In this document: positions 20,129 through 29,053 of the stretch, in pieces
Layout: each line of letters begins with the position of its first letter
Numbering within the stretch: position 1 is the first letter of the stretch
Translations under genes and position numbers: made by a program
Assembly (NCBI GenBank): GCA_017520675.1
Contig: JAFXFG010000024.1
Location: forward strand, 1-40,806
Direction of reading: 5' to 3'
DNA from: Alphaproteobacteria bacterium
GTDB taxonomy: Bacteria; Pseudomonadota; Alphaproteobacteria; Rs-D84
Length of the DNA stretch: 40,806 nucleotides
Notes under the pieces: generated by a model
Told to the model about the DNA's origin: nothing
Databases searched by the model: none
Seen by the model: the letters and a program-made list of their open reading frames with translations, nothing else

Positions 20129-21025
20129 ATGAATAAAAAAATTATTTTAAGCGGTATATTTGCAATTTCTGTTATTGGTATGGCGGATGCTGAAACCACA
20201 AACCTAATCAGTATACTCGGTCCAGTTTTTGCAATCGACAGCACATACGATACAAACACCATGACATTTAGTGCTAATTATGGCGATTTTGGCAGTATAA
20301 CAGGTCGCGCCCAGTGCAGCAGCCTATCTGGATGCGATATATATGAATGCGCAGTCACAATTGGTGATGTGACAACACACCCTACCTTGCCAGACAACAG
20401 TGGCGATTATTGTTATTGCACATTGGATAGCTATACACCCGTTGGTGGTAATGTTCAAGTTTTGTCTGCCCTTTGGGTGGTTGCCGTTAACTACTATGAT
20501 GGTCAGTGCGCCAGCAAATGCGCTTATACCTGCGCAGGTTTTATGGGACTAACGGAAAATAGTGGCCGTCCTTTTATGGCACGTGATGCAATAATTAATG
20601 CTGTTGAAACACCAATTATTGTCCCATCCACCATATCGTGTGATGCGGGGTATTATTTGCCCGCTGGCACAACAGAATGCGCAATATGCCCCGCAAATTC
20701 ATACTGCGCGGGCGGCGAATACGAAAAATCAGAAACCACTGATTCTGGGATTGCATTGTGTCAATCGGGGTTGATTGCACCCACAGGTATGTGGCAGGCC
20801 GAACAGTGTGGCCACGCATTACATATTGGCGATGCGGTATTATACCTGCGCCAGACCAAGCAAACTGAACACGCACTGCATATTCAAAGCGGTGATAATA
20901 TCTTTTATGGCAACGCAACAACCGCCGATGTTCCAATGAATATCAATACAAACCGTCATTTCAAGATATTATTTAACGATATTGTATATTCAATCTATGA
21001 CGACACAATAAAGATAGATAATTAA
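20129..21025 (+). CDS. Secreted Cys-rich protein
   Basis: 298 residues from ATG at 20129, chosen for the signal peptide MNKKIILSGIFAISVIGMADA (cleavage about 21) and GGGGGA before it; the frame is open further upstream through the leader. The mature protein has about 20 Cys. The middle, SCDAGYYLPAGTTECAIC followed by PANSYCAGGEY, looks like the CxxGYY...CPxxxYC modules of GCC2/GCC3 or EGF-like repeats. A C-terminal domain of about 70 residues (HALHIGDAVLYLRQ) follows. Probably disulphide-bonded in the periplasm or at the surface. Function unknown. Shares its leader with the gene at 15563. Confidence 0.75.
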   Translation: MNKKIILSGIFAISVIGMADAETTNLISILGPVFAIDSTYDTNTMTFSANYGDFGSITGRAQCSSLSGCDIYECAVTIGDVTTHPTLPDNSGDYCYCTLDSYTPVGGNVQVLSALWVVAVNYYDGQCASKCAYTCAGFMGLTENSGRPFMARDAIINAVETPIIVPSTISCDAGYYLPAGTTECAICPANSYCAGGEYEKSETTDSGIALCQSGLIAPTGMWQAEQCGHALHIGDAVLYLRQTKQTEHALHIQSGDNIFYGNATTADVPMNINTNRHFKILFNDIVYSIYDDTIKIDN

Positions 21026-21040
21026 TTACACAAAAACACA

Positions 21041-21067
21041 GCCGCCCAAATGGACGGCTTTGTTTTT
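21041..21067 (+). terminator. Terminator after the Cys-rich gene
   Basis: GCCGCCC-aaat-GGACGGC followed by TTTGTTTTT. The stem resembles the one at 1720-1746. It overlaps the stop of the convergent gene at 21066. Confidence 0.75.
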
Positions 21068-22427
21068 ATCGTTTATTTGTTGTGTATCTTTTAACAATTT
21101 GCTGTTGTGCCTTGCTTAACGGCTTCTTTGCATGTAATTTCTTTACGGTTTCATCTTTATCAACAGACGCAACCCCGTATTCATTATAGAACCTTGCGAT
21201 ATCGTCAGCAATCACAACACCGCTACGCACATTGCCAGACTTTATACGTTCCGCCGCCTTTATAAGTTTTTCTTCTTTTTTCTTGCGTTTTTCCCGATAG
21301 TCCATTGCGCTACTAAATCTGCCTTCCAAACCAAAGGTATCTGCGATTTGTGTCTTTAAATCCTTACTGCGTGCTGCATTATGCAGATATGCCATAAAGT
21401 AATCGACATAACGGTTCTTTTTAAACTTGTTGTGGTTGTTTTTTATAGTGTTATAGAACAGTCTTATAATATCTTGATTACAATAATATTCCGGCTTACT
21501 TCTTTCCAATAATTTTTTCATAAATGGCGTTATATCACGTTTTTCTTGTGTGATTTTTTCAATTCTTTGCATGATTACAAGCGCATTTTCAAAGAATTGT
21601 GTTGCCCCAGTTCCATATGTTTTTGCGATATCAATATCAGACATACTATTAATTTTTGCATATTCTTGTTTTGTAAAGAATACATCCATATTGTTTGTTT
21701 TTTTATAGTATTCGTACTTCAATCGGTCTATCAAAGCGCTAACCGCAAGGCGCATTTCACTGTTAAAAAGATTTTTACGAGAAAACTGCACTAAATCAAC
21801 AGCACGCGTTTCAAAGCCGTCGCTTTCATGGATTTTCTGCCATCCATGTTCTCTCCAGGTTTGATGTGGGATATCAAAATTTCCTTCTTGTGCAAACTTC
21901 AATAAATCTTTGCGTTTATCTGCTGGCAGTGCATTAATTGCATCTTGTATTTCTGTTCTGTCCACCCCGCGCAAGAAATCGTGAATTGATGTTGCAAATG
22001 GGTATTTTTTGCCGGTCAGCATTGCTTCTATACCAACTGGTGTGAATCTGGACATCGTCTGTGTAATGTCGTAATATGCATCCAGTATCCGTGCATTTCG
22101 CCAATAATCTTTTTCTCTTTGTATTTGTTTTTCTACTGCTTTATCAAAACCAGAATACAGTTTACCAAAGTTGATTTTTTTCAAGAATTCCGTTGGTGAC
22201 AAACTTGCATCAACCTTAATTTTTTTAAGTTGTTTATTAACAAAAAGTTCTATTTGACGAAAGAACCCACTTTTATTTTCTGGGTCGCGTCCTGTTACTT
22301 TTGGTGATAATAACTCAAAAGATAGATGTCCTTCTTTGTCTATCACACCAACCCCTTGTTGTTCCGCAGGTTGTCCATAGGGGCAGTTTTGTAGTTTTGT
22401 AAAAACATATCGAATTTGGTCGGTCAT
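21066..22427 (-). CDS. Hypothetical cytoplasmic protein
   Basis: 453 residues, no signal peptide or membrane segment, mostly helical and Lys-rich. Notable stretches are YYDITQTMSRFTPVGIEAML, a Trp-rich region (HQTWREHGWQKIHESD) and a strongly basic C-terminal third with YREKRKKKEEKLIKAAERI, which may be a coiled coil. No family recognised. AAAGGAGATTTT precedes the ATG. It sits downstream of xerC on the same strand with a 57-bp gap, so it may be co-transcribed or independent. Confidence 0.7.
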   Translation of the reverse strand: MTDQIRYVFTKLQNCPYGQPAEQQGVGVIDKEGHLSFELLSPKVTGRDPENKSGFFRQIELFVNKQLKKIKVDASLSPTEFLKKINFGKLYSGFDKAVEKQIQREKDYWRNARILDAYYDITQTMSRFTPVGIEAMLTGKKYPFATSIHDFLRGVDRTEIQDAINALPADKRKDLLKFAQEGNFDIPHQTWREHGWQKIHESDGFETRAVDLVQFSRKNLFNSEMRLAVSALIDRLKYEYYKKTNNMDVFFTKQEYAKINSMSDIDIAKTYGTGATQFFENALVIMQRIEKITQEKRDITPFMKKLLERSKPEYYCNQDIIRLFYNTIKNNHNKFKKNRYVDYFMAYLHNAARSKDLKTQIADTFGLEGRFSSAMDYREKRKKKEEKLIKAAERIKSGNVRSGVVIADDIARFYNEYGVASVDKDETVKKLHAKKPLSKAQQQIVKRYTTNKR

Positions 22428-22484
22428 AAAATCTCCTTTATATCAACAATAATTATACCACAAAAAAAGACATATAACAAATCG

Positions 22485-23396
22485 TTATTTTTTTGCACGC
22501 GGATGCGCATTGGAATAGATATTAGATATATCCGCCATATTTACCTTGGTATATATTTGTGTGGTGGACAGCGAAGAGTGTCCCAATAATTCCTGCAAGG
22601 TGCGCAAATCTGCACCGTTTGACAGCAAAGATGTTGCAAAAGTATGTCGTAACGCATGTGGTGTAACATAGTCAGGCAATTGCAAATAATTGCGCAGGTT
22701 TTCAATTACTTTTTCTGCCATTCTGGGCGACATAGGCAATCCACGCACACTACGGAACAGGTTGTCATCTGGTTGGTTTCCAAATGGTCGCAGACTGACA
22801 TATTTATCAACTGCCTGCCAGATAACAGGCAACACAGGTATCAGTCTTTCTTTATTGCCTTTGCCGACAATTCGCAGTATTTCTGGTCGTCCTGCAATAT
22901 CTTGGTTGGTTAGACTTAATGCCTCTGAAATTCGCAGTCCGCACCCAAACAGCACCATAACCAGCGCCCAATCGCGCGCGGCGATCCATGGTTCTTTTGC
23001 GTCTATATCACGAATTGCGCCCTGCATATTTTCGACATCGATTGGATTGATTGCCTTTGATATTTTTTTCTCTGCCTTTGGCGAAGAAATCAACCCAATT
23101 GCTTCATTTTTAATTTTATATTTATTTTCCAAGAATCTGTAAAAACCCCGTATTGACGACAAAGCGCGTGCTGTTGATTTGTGCGACAAACCGCGTCTTT
23201 GCCTGTCTGCCAAGAACGCGCGAAAACAGACTGTATCCGCGTCGCGCAGTTTGGTCAAATCGATATAATCGCTGGTGTAATTTTCATAGAAATGCGCAAA
23301 ATCACATACATCTGCCTGATATGCAGACTGTGTATGTTCTGAATATTTTTTTACCGTACCCAGAAAAAATATAAATTCATCAATTAATTCGTTCAT
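22485..23396 (-). CDS. xerC: Site-specific tyrosine recombinase XerC
   Basis: 303 residues, usual Xer length. The N-terminal SAM-like domain (KYSEHTQSAYQADVCDF) is followed by the catalytic domain with Arg155 (GCGLRISEAL), Lys179 (GKGNKERLIPV), His247 and Arg250 (HALRHTFATS), His273 (LGHSSLSTTQ) and nucleophile Tyr282 (IYTKV). All six catalytic residues are present. With XerD it resolves chromosome dimers at dif. XerC rather than XerD is judged from sequence style. It is the last gene of the trpS - SIMPL - xerC run and starts one base after the SIMPL stop. It is 13 kb from the tRNA-Glu island and not part of it. Confidence 0.9.
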   Translation of the reverse strand: MNELIDEFIFFLGTVKKYSEHTQSAYQADVCDFAHFYENYTSDYIDLTKLRDADTVCFRAFLADRQRRGLSHKSTARALSSIRGFYRFLENKYKIKNEAIGLISSPKAEKKISKAINPIDVENMQGAIRDIDAKEPWIAARDWALVMVLFGCGLRISEALSLTNQDIAGRPEILRIVGKGNKERLIPVLPVIWQAVDKYVSLRPFGNQPDDNLFRSVRGLPMSPRMAEKVIENLRNYLQLPDYVTPHALRHTFATSLLSNGADLRTLQELLGHSSLSTTQIYTKVNMADISNIYSNAHPRAKK

Positions 23397-23397
23397 T

Positions 23398-24135
23398 TTA
23401 CTTTATTTCAAAGACCGCATTAACGACGACAGACACATCTGTATCTTTGGCAACAATTGTGCCGGCGGCCATATCAAAGGATTCTGCCTTGGCACTGCTA
23501 AGCATTGTGCGCATAACCCCACCATATGGTCTGTTGTCTTCTGTTGATGTTGCGCCATATGACACAGAAATTAGTTTTCCTGCCTGTTTATTATCAGTGC
23601 TAACCATTGCGTTTGCGCGTTCGCGTGCATTTTCCAACGCTACGCCTAAGCATTTTTCTTGTATTGGCTGCAAGACCGCAGGACTGGTGTACATACGCAA
23701 ATTTTCGGAATAAACATTTGGTTTACCTGCGAATTGACCGATAATTTTTTCGATAGTTTCGATATTGTTTGCAGAAATTTCAACTGCGATATTTGTTTCT
23801 ATCCCCAGTTTTTCAGATTTCTGTGTTTCGCGATTCCATTCTGTCTTTTCATAAGAATTAAATTGTGTAGTCTGAACTTCGACAGGTTGTGTTTTCAAGA
23901 ATTCTGTAATTTCTGCCATTTGCGTTGTTGCAGCGCGCATAGATTCCAGTGCGCTTTCTGCCAACGCCTCAACCCGCAGGGTAATTGCCGTCTTGTCTTT
24001 TGGTGCAGATGTCAGGCATTCTCCACTAACTGTAATTGTTCGCGGTGTGCTTGGTCGATTAATCGCCATAAATACCAGTGCCATAACCGCCCCTGTGCCA
24101 ACAACACTGCCGATCCAGATAAAAGTTTTTTTCAT
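23398..24135 (-). CDS. SIMPL-domain (DUF541/YggE-like) protein
   Basis: 245 residues with an N-terminal signal anchor (FIWIGSVVGTGAVMALVFMAI). The domain follows the SIMPL pattern: ITVSGECLTSAPKDKTAITL at the start, ETNIAVEISANNIETIEKII in the middle, CLGVALENARERANAM, and the ending VSVVVNAVFEIK. Relatives are periplasmic proteins such as E. coli YggE and Brucella BP26, linked to stress tolerance but without a defined reaction. AGGAGAGAGCAA precedes the ATG. Between trpS (24 bp upstream) and xerC (1 bp downstream). Confidence 0.85.
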   Translation of the reverse strand: MKKTFIWIGSVVGTGAVMALVFMAINRPSTPRTITVSGECLTSAPKDKTAITLRVEALAESALESMRAATTQMAEITEFLKTQPVEVQTTQFNSYEKTEWNRETQKSEKLGIETNIAVEISANNIETIEKIIGQFAGKPNVYSENLRMYTSPAVLQPIQEKCLGVALENARERANAMVSTDNKQAGKLISVSYGATSTEDNRPYGGVMRTMLSSAKAESFDMAAGTIVAKDTDVSVVVNAVFEIK

Positions 24136-24159
24136 TTGCTCTCTCCTATTATTTTCAGG

Positions 24160-25158
24160 TTAACCCAACATAGCGTGTTTTATTTCTTCTATTTTCTTGA
24201 CTGCGACTTCGCGTGCTTTTTTTGCACCATTTGCCAAGATTTCTTCAATTTCGTCTGTGTTCGCCATCAGGTGTTCGTAAATTCTGCGTGGTTCTGCCAG
24301 AACGGCATTAACCTTGTCGAACAAGATTTGTTTTGCAGTTCCATACCCCATACCACCGCGTTTGAACATTTCTGCGAATTCCGCGGATTCCGCGTCTGTT
24401 GCAAAGTGTTTGTACAATAAAAATATAGTTGATTCATCAGGATTTTTTGCTTCGTCTGGTGTTTTAGAGTCGGTAATAATCCGCATAATTTTTTTCTTCA
24501 ATTCCGCCTCTGGCGCCAGCAGAGTAATAGTGTTATCATAAGATTTACTCATTTTGCGACCATCCAACCCTGGAACAATACCTGATTCTTGCCGTATTAG
24601 TGGTTCTGGCAATTTGAACAAGGGTTTATAAGTATGGTTAAAGTATCCTGCAATATCGCGTGCAAATTCGACATGTTGCTTTTGGTCTGCACCCACTGGC
24701 ACGACATCAGAATTGTACAATAATATATCAGCAGCCATCAAAATTGGGTAAGTGTACAGTCCCATATTAACACCTGCATCAGGGTCCAGTTCTGCGGCAG
24801 TGTTTTTATCAACCATTGCCTTGTATGAATGTGCGCGGTTCATCAGTCCCTTGGGTGTCAGGTTCATCAGCAATGTATTTAATTGATAGATTTCAGGAAT
24901 ATCAGATTGTCTGAACAAAACAGTGTTATTCAAATCTGTCCCCAGCGCAATCATAAAAGCGGCTGCTTGATAAGTATAATCCCGAATTGTTTTTGGGTTG
25001 TGAATAGAATTCAATGCATGCAAATCCGCAATAAACATAAAAGTTTTGTTAGTCTTAGATAATTCAATCGTTGGTTTAAAAGCACCAATATAGTTTCCAA
25101 AATGCGGAATACCGGTTGGCTTAATACCTGTTAAAACAATTTTATTTTCTTCTATCAT
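24160..25158 (-). CDS. trpS: Tryptophanyl-tRNA synthetase
   Basis: 332 residues, normal length. Class I synthetase that attaches Trp to tRNA-Trp. Signatures: TGIKPTGIPHFGNYIGAF with the HIGH-equivalent PHFGNYIG near residue 18, ADLHALNSIHNP, ADILLYNSDVVPVGADQKQH and the KMSKS loop GRKMSKSYDNT (Lys202 to Ser206). The C-terminal helix bundle is complete (GYGTAKQILFDKVNAVL). First gene of a leftward operon with the SIMPL protein and xerC. AAAGGC lies before the ATG. It faces recG across a 107-bp divergent promoter region. Confidence 0.97.
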   Translation of the reverse strand: MIEENKIVLTGIKPTGIPHFGNYIGAFKPTIELSKTNKTFMFIADLHALNSIHNPKTIRDYTYQAAAFMIALGTDLNNTVLFRQSDIPEIYQLNTLLMNLTPKGLMNRAHSYKAMVDKNTAAELDPDAGVNMGLYTYPILMAADILLYNSDVVPVGADQKQHVEFARDIAGYFNHTYKPLFKLPEPLIRQESGIVPGLDGRKMSKSYDNTITLLAPEAELKKKIMRIITDSKTPDEAKNPDESTIFLLYKHFATDAESAEFAEMFKRGGMGYGTAKQILFDKVNAVLAEPRRIYEHLMANTDEIEEILANGAKKAREVAVKKIEEIKHAMLG

Positions 25159-25265
25159 TACAATTGCCTTTATATTTCAATTAATTTTAATAATTTTACA
25201 GACAAAAATAAAGTCTAAATTTTTATTATTGAATATTTTGATAAAAATAATAAAATTCAAAATAT

Positions 25266-27320
25266 ATGAAATCAAGCACCAGGGATTTTTTAAGTACAGA
25301 TTTGCAATTTATCAAAGGGGTAGGGCCGGTCTTAGCGGCGCGCCTGATGGATGTTCTTGGTGGTCGCAGGGTTATTGATTTTTTGTTGCATCGTCCGTCT
25401 TATGTTCGTTCGCGCGATATTGCGAACGACATATCGACTGCGACTGGTGGCGACACAATAACCGTCCCGCTGTTAATCAAGTCGCATAAAAAGGGCGGTT
25501 GCTTTCGTGGTCGTCGTCGCCCGACCCAGATAATTTGCGATGACAAGATGGGCAATCGTGTTCTGGTGCAATTTTTTAATTCCAGTTATTTAGATTATTG
25601 GTTAAATAAAATGCCGGTGGGACAGTGGCGCTTGGTATCAGGACGATTAGAAAAGACATCTCGTCCAACAATAAATCATCCGGAATTTATCGAAGAAATG
25701 CGCAACGCGTCCAAGATTCCGCGTGCACAGGCAATATATCCATCGGGCGAAGGGTTGACTCAAAAAGTCTTTTCGAATATTCGCGACCAGATTTTTGCAA
25801 CAATGCCAGAACGTATTGCCGATGAAACAGACGAAAGAATATTGGAATTTTTTGATGCGCTTCGCCATATTCATTATCCTGAATCAGACGCAGATTTAGC
25901 ACCAAATTCAACCTATATGGCAAAACTGGCATATTGTGAATTATACGCGCACCAATGCGCGATTGTAATCAGTCGTCGCAATCGTATGGATGAGCGTAAT
26001 CGTCGCTCGCCACGACCCCAGAAATACGATTTAATGTCGCGGTTTGAATCTATATTACCGTTTGAAATGACCGGGGCCCAGCGTCGAACCTGTGCAGAAA
26101 TTTTTGCAGATATGCGCAAAGATATCCCTATGATGCGCCTTGTCCAAGGCGATGTGGGCAGTGGTAAAACCATTGTCGCGCTTGCTGCGGCTGTCCGTAT
26201 GGCAGAAAGTGGTGCACAAACTGCTTTCCTGGCACCAACAGATACCTTGGCGCAGCAGCATTATGCAAAACTAAAACCGATGTGCGATAAAATGGGAATT
26301 GTGTGTGATGTTTTAACTGGTCGCGACAAAGGGCGTGCGCGGACCGAGAAGTTAATTTCCCTGCGTTCTGGTCGTACACGCATTGTTATTGGCACGCACG
26401 CATTATTTTCTGCTGATGTAGAATACAAAGACTTAGGCCTTGTAATTATTGATGAACAGCACAGATTTGGCGTTTCGCAACGCGAACAATTGCGTGCCAA
26501 GGGAACGAATCCAGATTTATTATCATTGTCTGCAACCCCAATTCCACGAACTTTATCAATGACGGTCTATGGCGATATGGATGTTTCCATTATTAATGAA
26601 AAGCCTGCTGGGCGCAAACCGATAAAGACCAGCAAGTTGCCTGTCGCGCGCATATCCGAACTGGTTGCGCGTATATCGGTACAAATTGCCGCAGGCGCAA
26701 AAGTATTCTGGGTCTGTCCTTTGGTCGAAGAATCTGAAAACGATATTGGCACGACCGCGGTTGAAGAACGGCATAAGCACCTATCAGAATACTTCAAGAA
26801 TGTTGGCTTAGTGCATGGTCAAATGGACAAGGTGGCGCGCGACAAAGTGATGTCAGAATTTGCAGACAATAATTCTGATATGCAGATTCTGGTTGCCACC
26901 ACAGTGATTGAGGTTGGAATTGATGTCCCGCGCGCAACGATAATTGTAATTGAAAATGCCGAATGTTTTGGTTTAGCTGCCTTGCATCAGTTGCGCGGTC
27001 GTGTTGGTCGTGGTGATGCGCAGTCGTATTGTATTTTGTTATTTGGCGCGCGTGTTCGTGAAGAGGGGCTGCAGCGTCTGGACATTTTGTGCGAAACCGA
27101 AGACGGTTTTGAAATTGCAGAACAAGATTTGATGATGCGCGGTGTTGGTGAATTGCTAGGGACACGACAAAGTGGCTGGTTGCATTATAATTTTGTAGAT
27201 TATCGTGCGCATCGGGATTTATTCAAATTGGCATCGCGTGCCGCGCGTGATAATGATATAGACGATTGGTCAAATGATTTGATGACTATATTTGATTGCG
27301 GGGTTAATCTTGGTGTTTAA
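25266..27320 (+). CDS. recG: ATP-dependent DNA helicase RecG
   Basis: 684 residues, usual length. It remodels stalled forks and Holliday junctions. The N-terminal wedge/OB domain (FIKGVGPVLAARLMDVLG, FFNSSYLDYWLNKM) is followed by the helicase with QGDVGSGKT (Walker A, Lys301), DEQHRFGVSQREQLRAKG (motif II, Asp396), SATPIPRTL, VATTVIEVGIDVPRA and LRGRVGRG. No ribosome site is evident before the ATG, and the upstream region is very AT-rich. The gene overlaps the start of the M48 gene by 8 bp. Confidence 0.96.
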   Translation: MKSSTRDFLSTDLQFIKGVGPVLAARLMDVLGGRRVIDFLLHRPSYVRSRDIANDISTATGGDTITVPLLIKSHKKGGCFRGRRRPTQIICDDKMGNRVLVQFFNSSYLDYWLNKMPVGQWRLVSGRLEKTSRPTINHPEFIEEMRNASKIPRAQAIYPSGEGLTQKVFSNIRDQIFATMPERIADETDERILEFFDALRHIHYPESDADLAPNSTYMAKLAYCELYAHQCAIVISRRNRMDERNRRSPRPQKYDLMSRFESILPFEMTGAQRRTCAEIFADMRKDIPMMRLVQGDVGSGKTIVALAAAVRMAESGAQTAFLAPTDTLAQQHYAKLKPMCDKMGIVCDVLTGRDKGRARTEKLISLRSGRTRIVIGTHALFSADVEYKDLGLVIIDEQHRFGVSQREQLRAKGTNPDLLSLSATPIPRTLSMTVYGDMDVSIINEKPAGRKPIKTSKLPVARISELVARISVQIAAGAKVFWVCPLVEESENDIGTTAVEERHKHLSEYFKNVGLVHGQMDKVARDKVMSEFADNNSDMQILVATTVIEVGIDVPRATIIVIENAECFGLAALHQLRGRVGRGDAQSYCILLFGARVREEGLQRLDILCETEDGFEIAEQDLMMRGVGELLGTRQSGWLHYNFVDYRAHRDLFKLASRAARDNDIDDWSNDLMTIFDCGVNLGV

Positions 27321-28632
27321 AAAACTTGTGCTTTTATTAAGTTTATTAATTCCTGTTTCGTCGTTTGGTGCAACCTTGATAAACGACACAGAAACCGAGA
27401 GTCTACTGCGTGAACTGGTCTTGCCCTTATCGCGCACTGCCCAGATTTCAGATAATCATTTACGCATATATATAGTTCGAGACGACGACTTTAATGCTTT
27501 TGTTCGCGGCGGTCAAGATGTGTTTGTTAATACAGGATTATTGACACAAATACGAACGCCGGCTGCATTTCAAGCGGTTGTTGCACACGAACTGGGACAC
27601 GTCCTGGGTGGGCATATATCACAGATGTCTAATCGCATCTCGGCCGAGGCTACGCGTACAATGTTAATTCAGGCGCTTGGTGTTGGGTTAATGGTCGCAG
27701 GCGGCAATCCAACCCTGGGTGCTGGTATAATGGCTGGCTCGTCTGGTGTGGCGCAACAGTCTATGCTGGCGTTTACGCGTGATGAAGAGCGTATTGCAGA
27801 TAATATGGGATTATCGCTAATGGCACAGTCTGGCACAGATGTAAACGGCTTTGTAACGGTTTTGGAACAAATGCGTGATATGTCGGGCGCACTGGAAAGT
27901 AAAATAAACCCAAACCGCATAAATCACCCACTGACCAGCGAGCGGTTAAATAACATCAAAACACAGATTGCGCAGTTATCAGATTATACCCCCCCATCAT
28001 CAGACGAAACATCGCAACACGCATCAGAATACGAACGTGTTCGCGCAAAGTTAATCGGCTATCTTGAACCAACATCACGTGTTTTTGAAAAGTACCCATA
28101 TTCAGATAAATCCGATGCGGGTTTATATGCGCGCGCCATTGCGAATATGCGTTCTGGCAACCTAGATACCGCGGCAACTGGTACCCGAACATTAATATCG
28201 CGCCACGCAAATAATCCATATTTTTATGAATTACTTGGTGATATAGAATACCAGTCTGGCAATTATGATGCCAGTGTATCTGCCTATGAAAAATCACTTA
28301 GTTTATTGAATGAATCAGCCCCCCAGATTGAAACAGCTCTGGCACTGGTTTTAACTGCGCGAAACAGGGATGGGGATAACGCGCGTGCGATTGAATTGGC
28401 TAAGCGGTCATTGTTGACTGCGCCTGCGCCATTGGCGTATTGGGTGCTTGCGCGCGCCTATGCAGACCACGATTCAGGACTGCAAGATTGGGCATTTGCC
28501 GAATATTATAATATGTTGGGGAAAACGGATATGGCGCACGACTATGCCAGGCGCGCCCAAGGGCAACTATCCAAAACCGCCCCAGAATACCTAAAATGCA
28601 GTGATATATTATCTATTAAGACACAGAAATAA
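27313..28632 (+). CDS. M48-family metalloprotease with TPR region (BepA/YfgC-like)
   Basis: 439 residues from GTG at 27313, chosen because it gives a clean signal peptide (VFKKLVLLLSLLIPVSSFGA) and a short overlap with the recG stop; TTG at 27292 is possible. Zinc protease motif VVAHELGHVLGGH (His92, Glu93, His96) with the third ligand Glu in RDEERIADNMGL. The C-terminal half is TPR-like (NPYFYELLGDIEYQSGNYDA, ARAYADHDSGLQDW). Relatives are periplasmic chaperone-proteases that maintain outer-membrane protein assembly. Translation is probably coupled to recG. Confidence 0.88.
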   Translation: MFKKLVLLLSLLIPVSSFGATLINDTETESLLRELVLPLSRTAQISDNHLRIYIVRDDDFNAFVRGGQDVFVNTGLLTQIRTPAAFQAVVAHELGHVLGGHISQMSNRISAEATRTMLIQALGVGLMVAGGNPTLGAGIMAGSSGVAQQSMLAFTRDEERIADNMGLSLMAQSGTDVNGFVTVLEQMRDMSGALESKINPNRINHPLTSERLNNIKTQIAQLSDYTPPSSDETSQHASEYERVRAKLIGYLEPTSRVFEKYPYSDKSDAGLYARAIANMRSGNLDTAATGTRTLISRHANNPYFYELLGDIEYQSGNYDASVSAYEKSLSLLNESAPQIETALALVLTARNRDGDNARAIELAKRSLLTAPAPLAYWVLARAYADHDSGLQDWAFAEYYNMLGKTDMAHDYARRAQGQLSKTAPEYLKCSDILSIKTQK

Positions 28633-28635
28633 AAC

Positions 28636-28851
28636 CTATTTCTTTTCGCCCATTGTTCGTGCGGAATTCAGTGCATAGCGCAATGCTTGTTCTGCGATAT
28701 TACGAATTTTTGGGGCAAAAGTACGCATATTCATTTGGTCTGCAACAGTGTTTCCAAACAATCTGGCGATATATTCCAGTTGTGTTGGTGCAATGGTATA
28801 TGTTTCGCTGGTAATATCAGATGTTTTCAGTGTTTCTATCGGCTCACGCAT
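28636..28851 (-). CDS. Small hypothetical protein
   Basis: 71 residues, helical, no signal peptide: LEYIARLFGNTVADQMN and IRNIAEQALRYALNSAR look like two helices. GGAGAGA lies before the ATG read leftward; stop is TAG. It ends three bases from the convergent M48 gene. No family recognised, but a good ribosome site and normal composition support a real gene. Confidence 0.6.
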   Translation of the reverse strand: MREPIETLKTSDITSETYTIAPTQLEYIARLFGNTVADQMNMRTFAPKIRNIAEQALRYALNSARTMGEKK

Positions 28852-28997
28852 AATAAATTTCTCTCCACAGTTGCGTCATTGTTTGTTTCTCGGTATTAAT
28901 ATATCACATTTTTTTCGATTTCAGATAAGTTTTTTTGAAAAAAAATAAAAAATTATACTTGCGCAATGGGAACAAAGACACTATATCATAAAGAGTC

Positions 28998-29026
28998 TTG
29001 ACCCAAGATTGCAAAATTGCTATATA
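28998..29026 (+). promoter_or_regulatory. secA promoter
   Basis: TTGACC (28998-29003), 17-bp spacer, TATATA (29021-29026), 28 bp before the chosen secA ATG. Confidence 0.7.
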
Positions 29027-29053
29027 TTGCGTGATAAAATAAGGAAAAAAGGT

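Noticed and set aside
22485-23396. XerC as the integrase of the tRNA-Glu island
   Set aside because: It lies 13 kb away inside a housekeeping operon with trpS, has full chromosomal Xer features and no nearby att-like repeats. It could still act on the cassettes as a host factor, but nothing in the sequence shows this.
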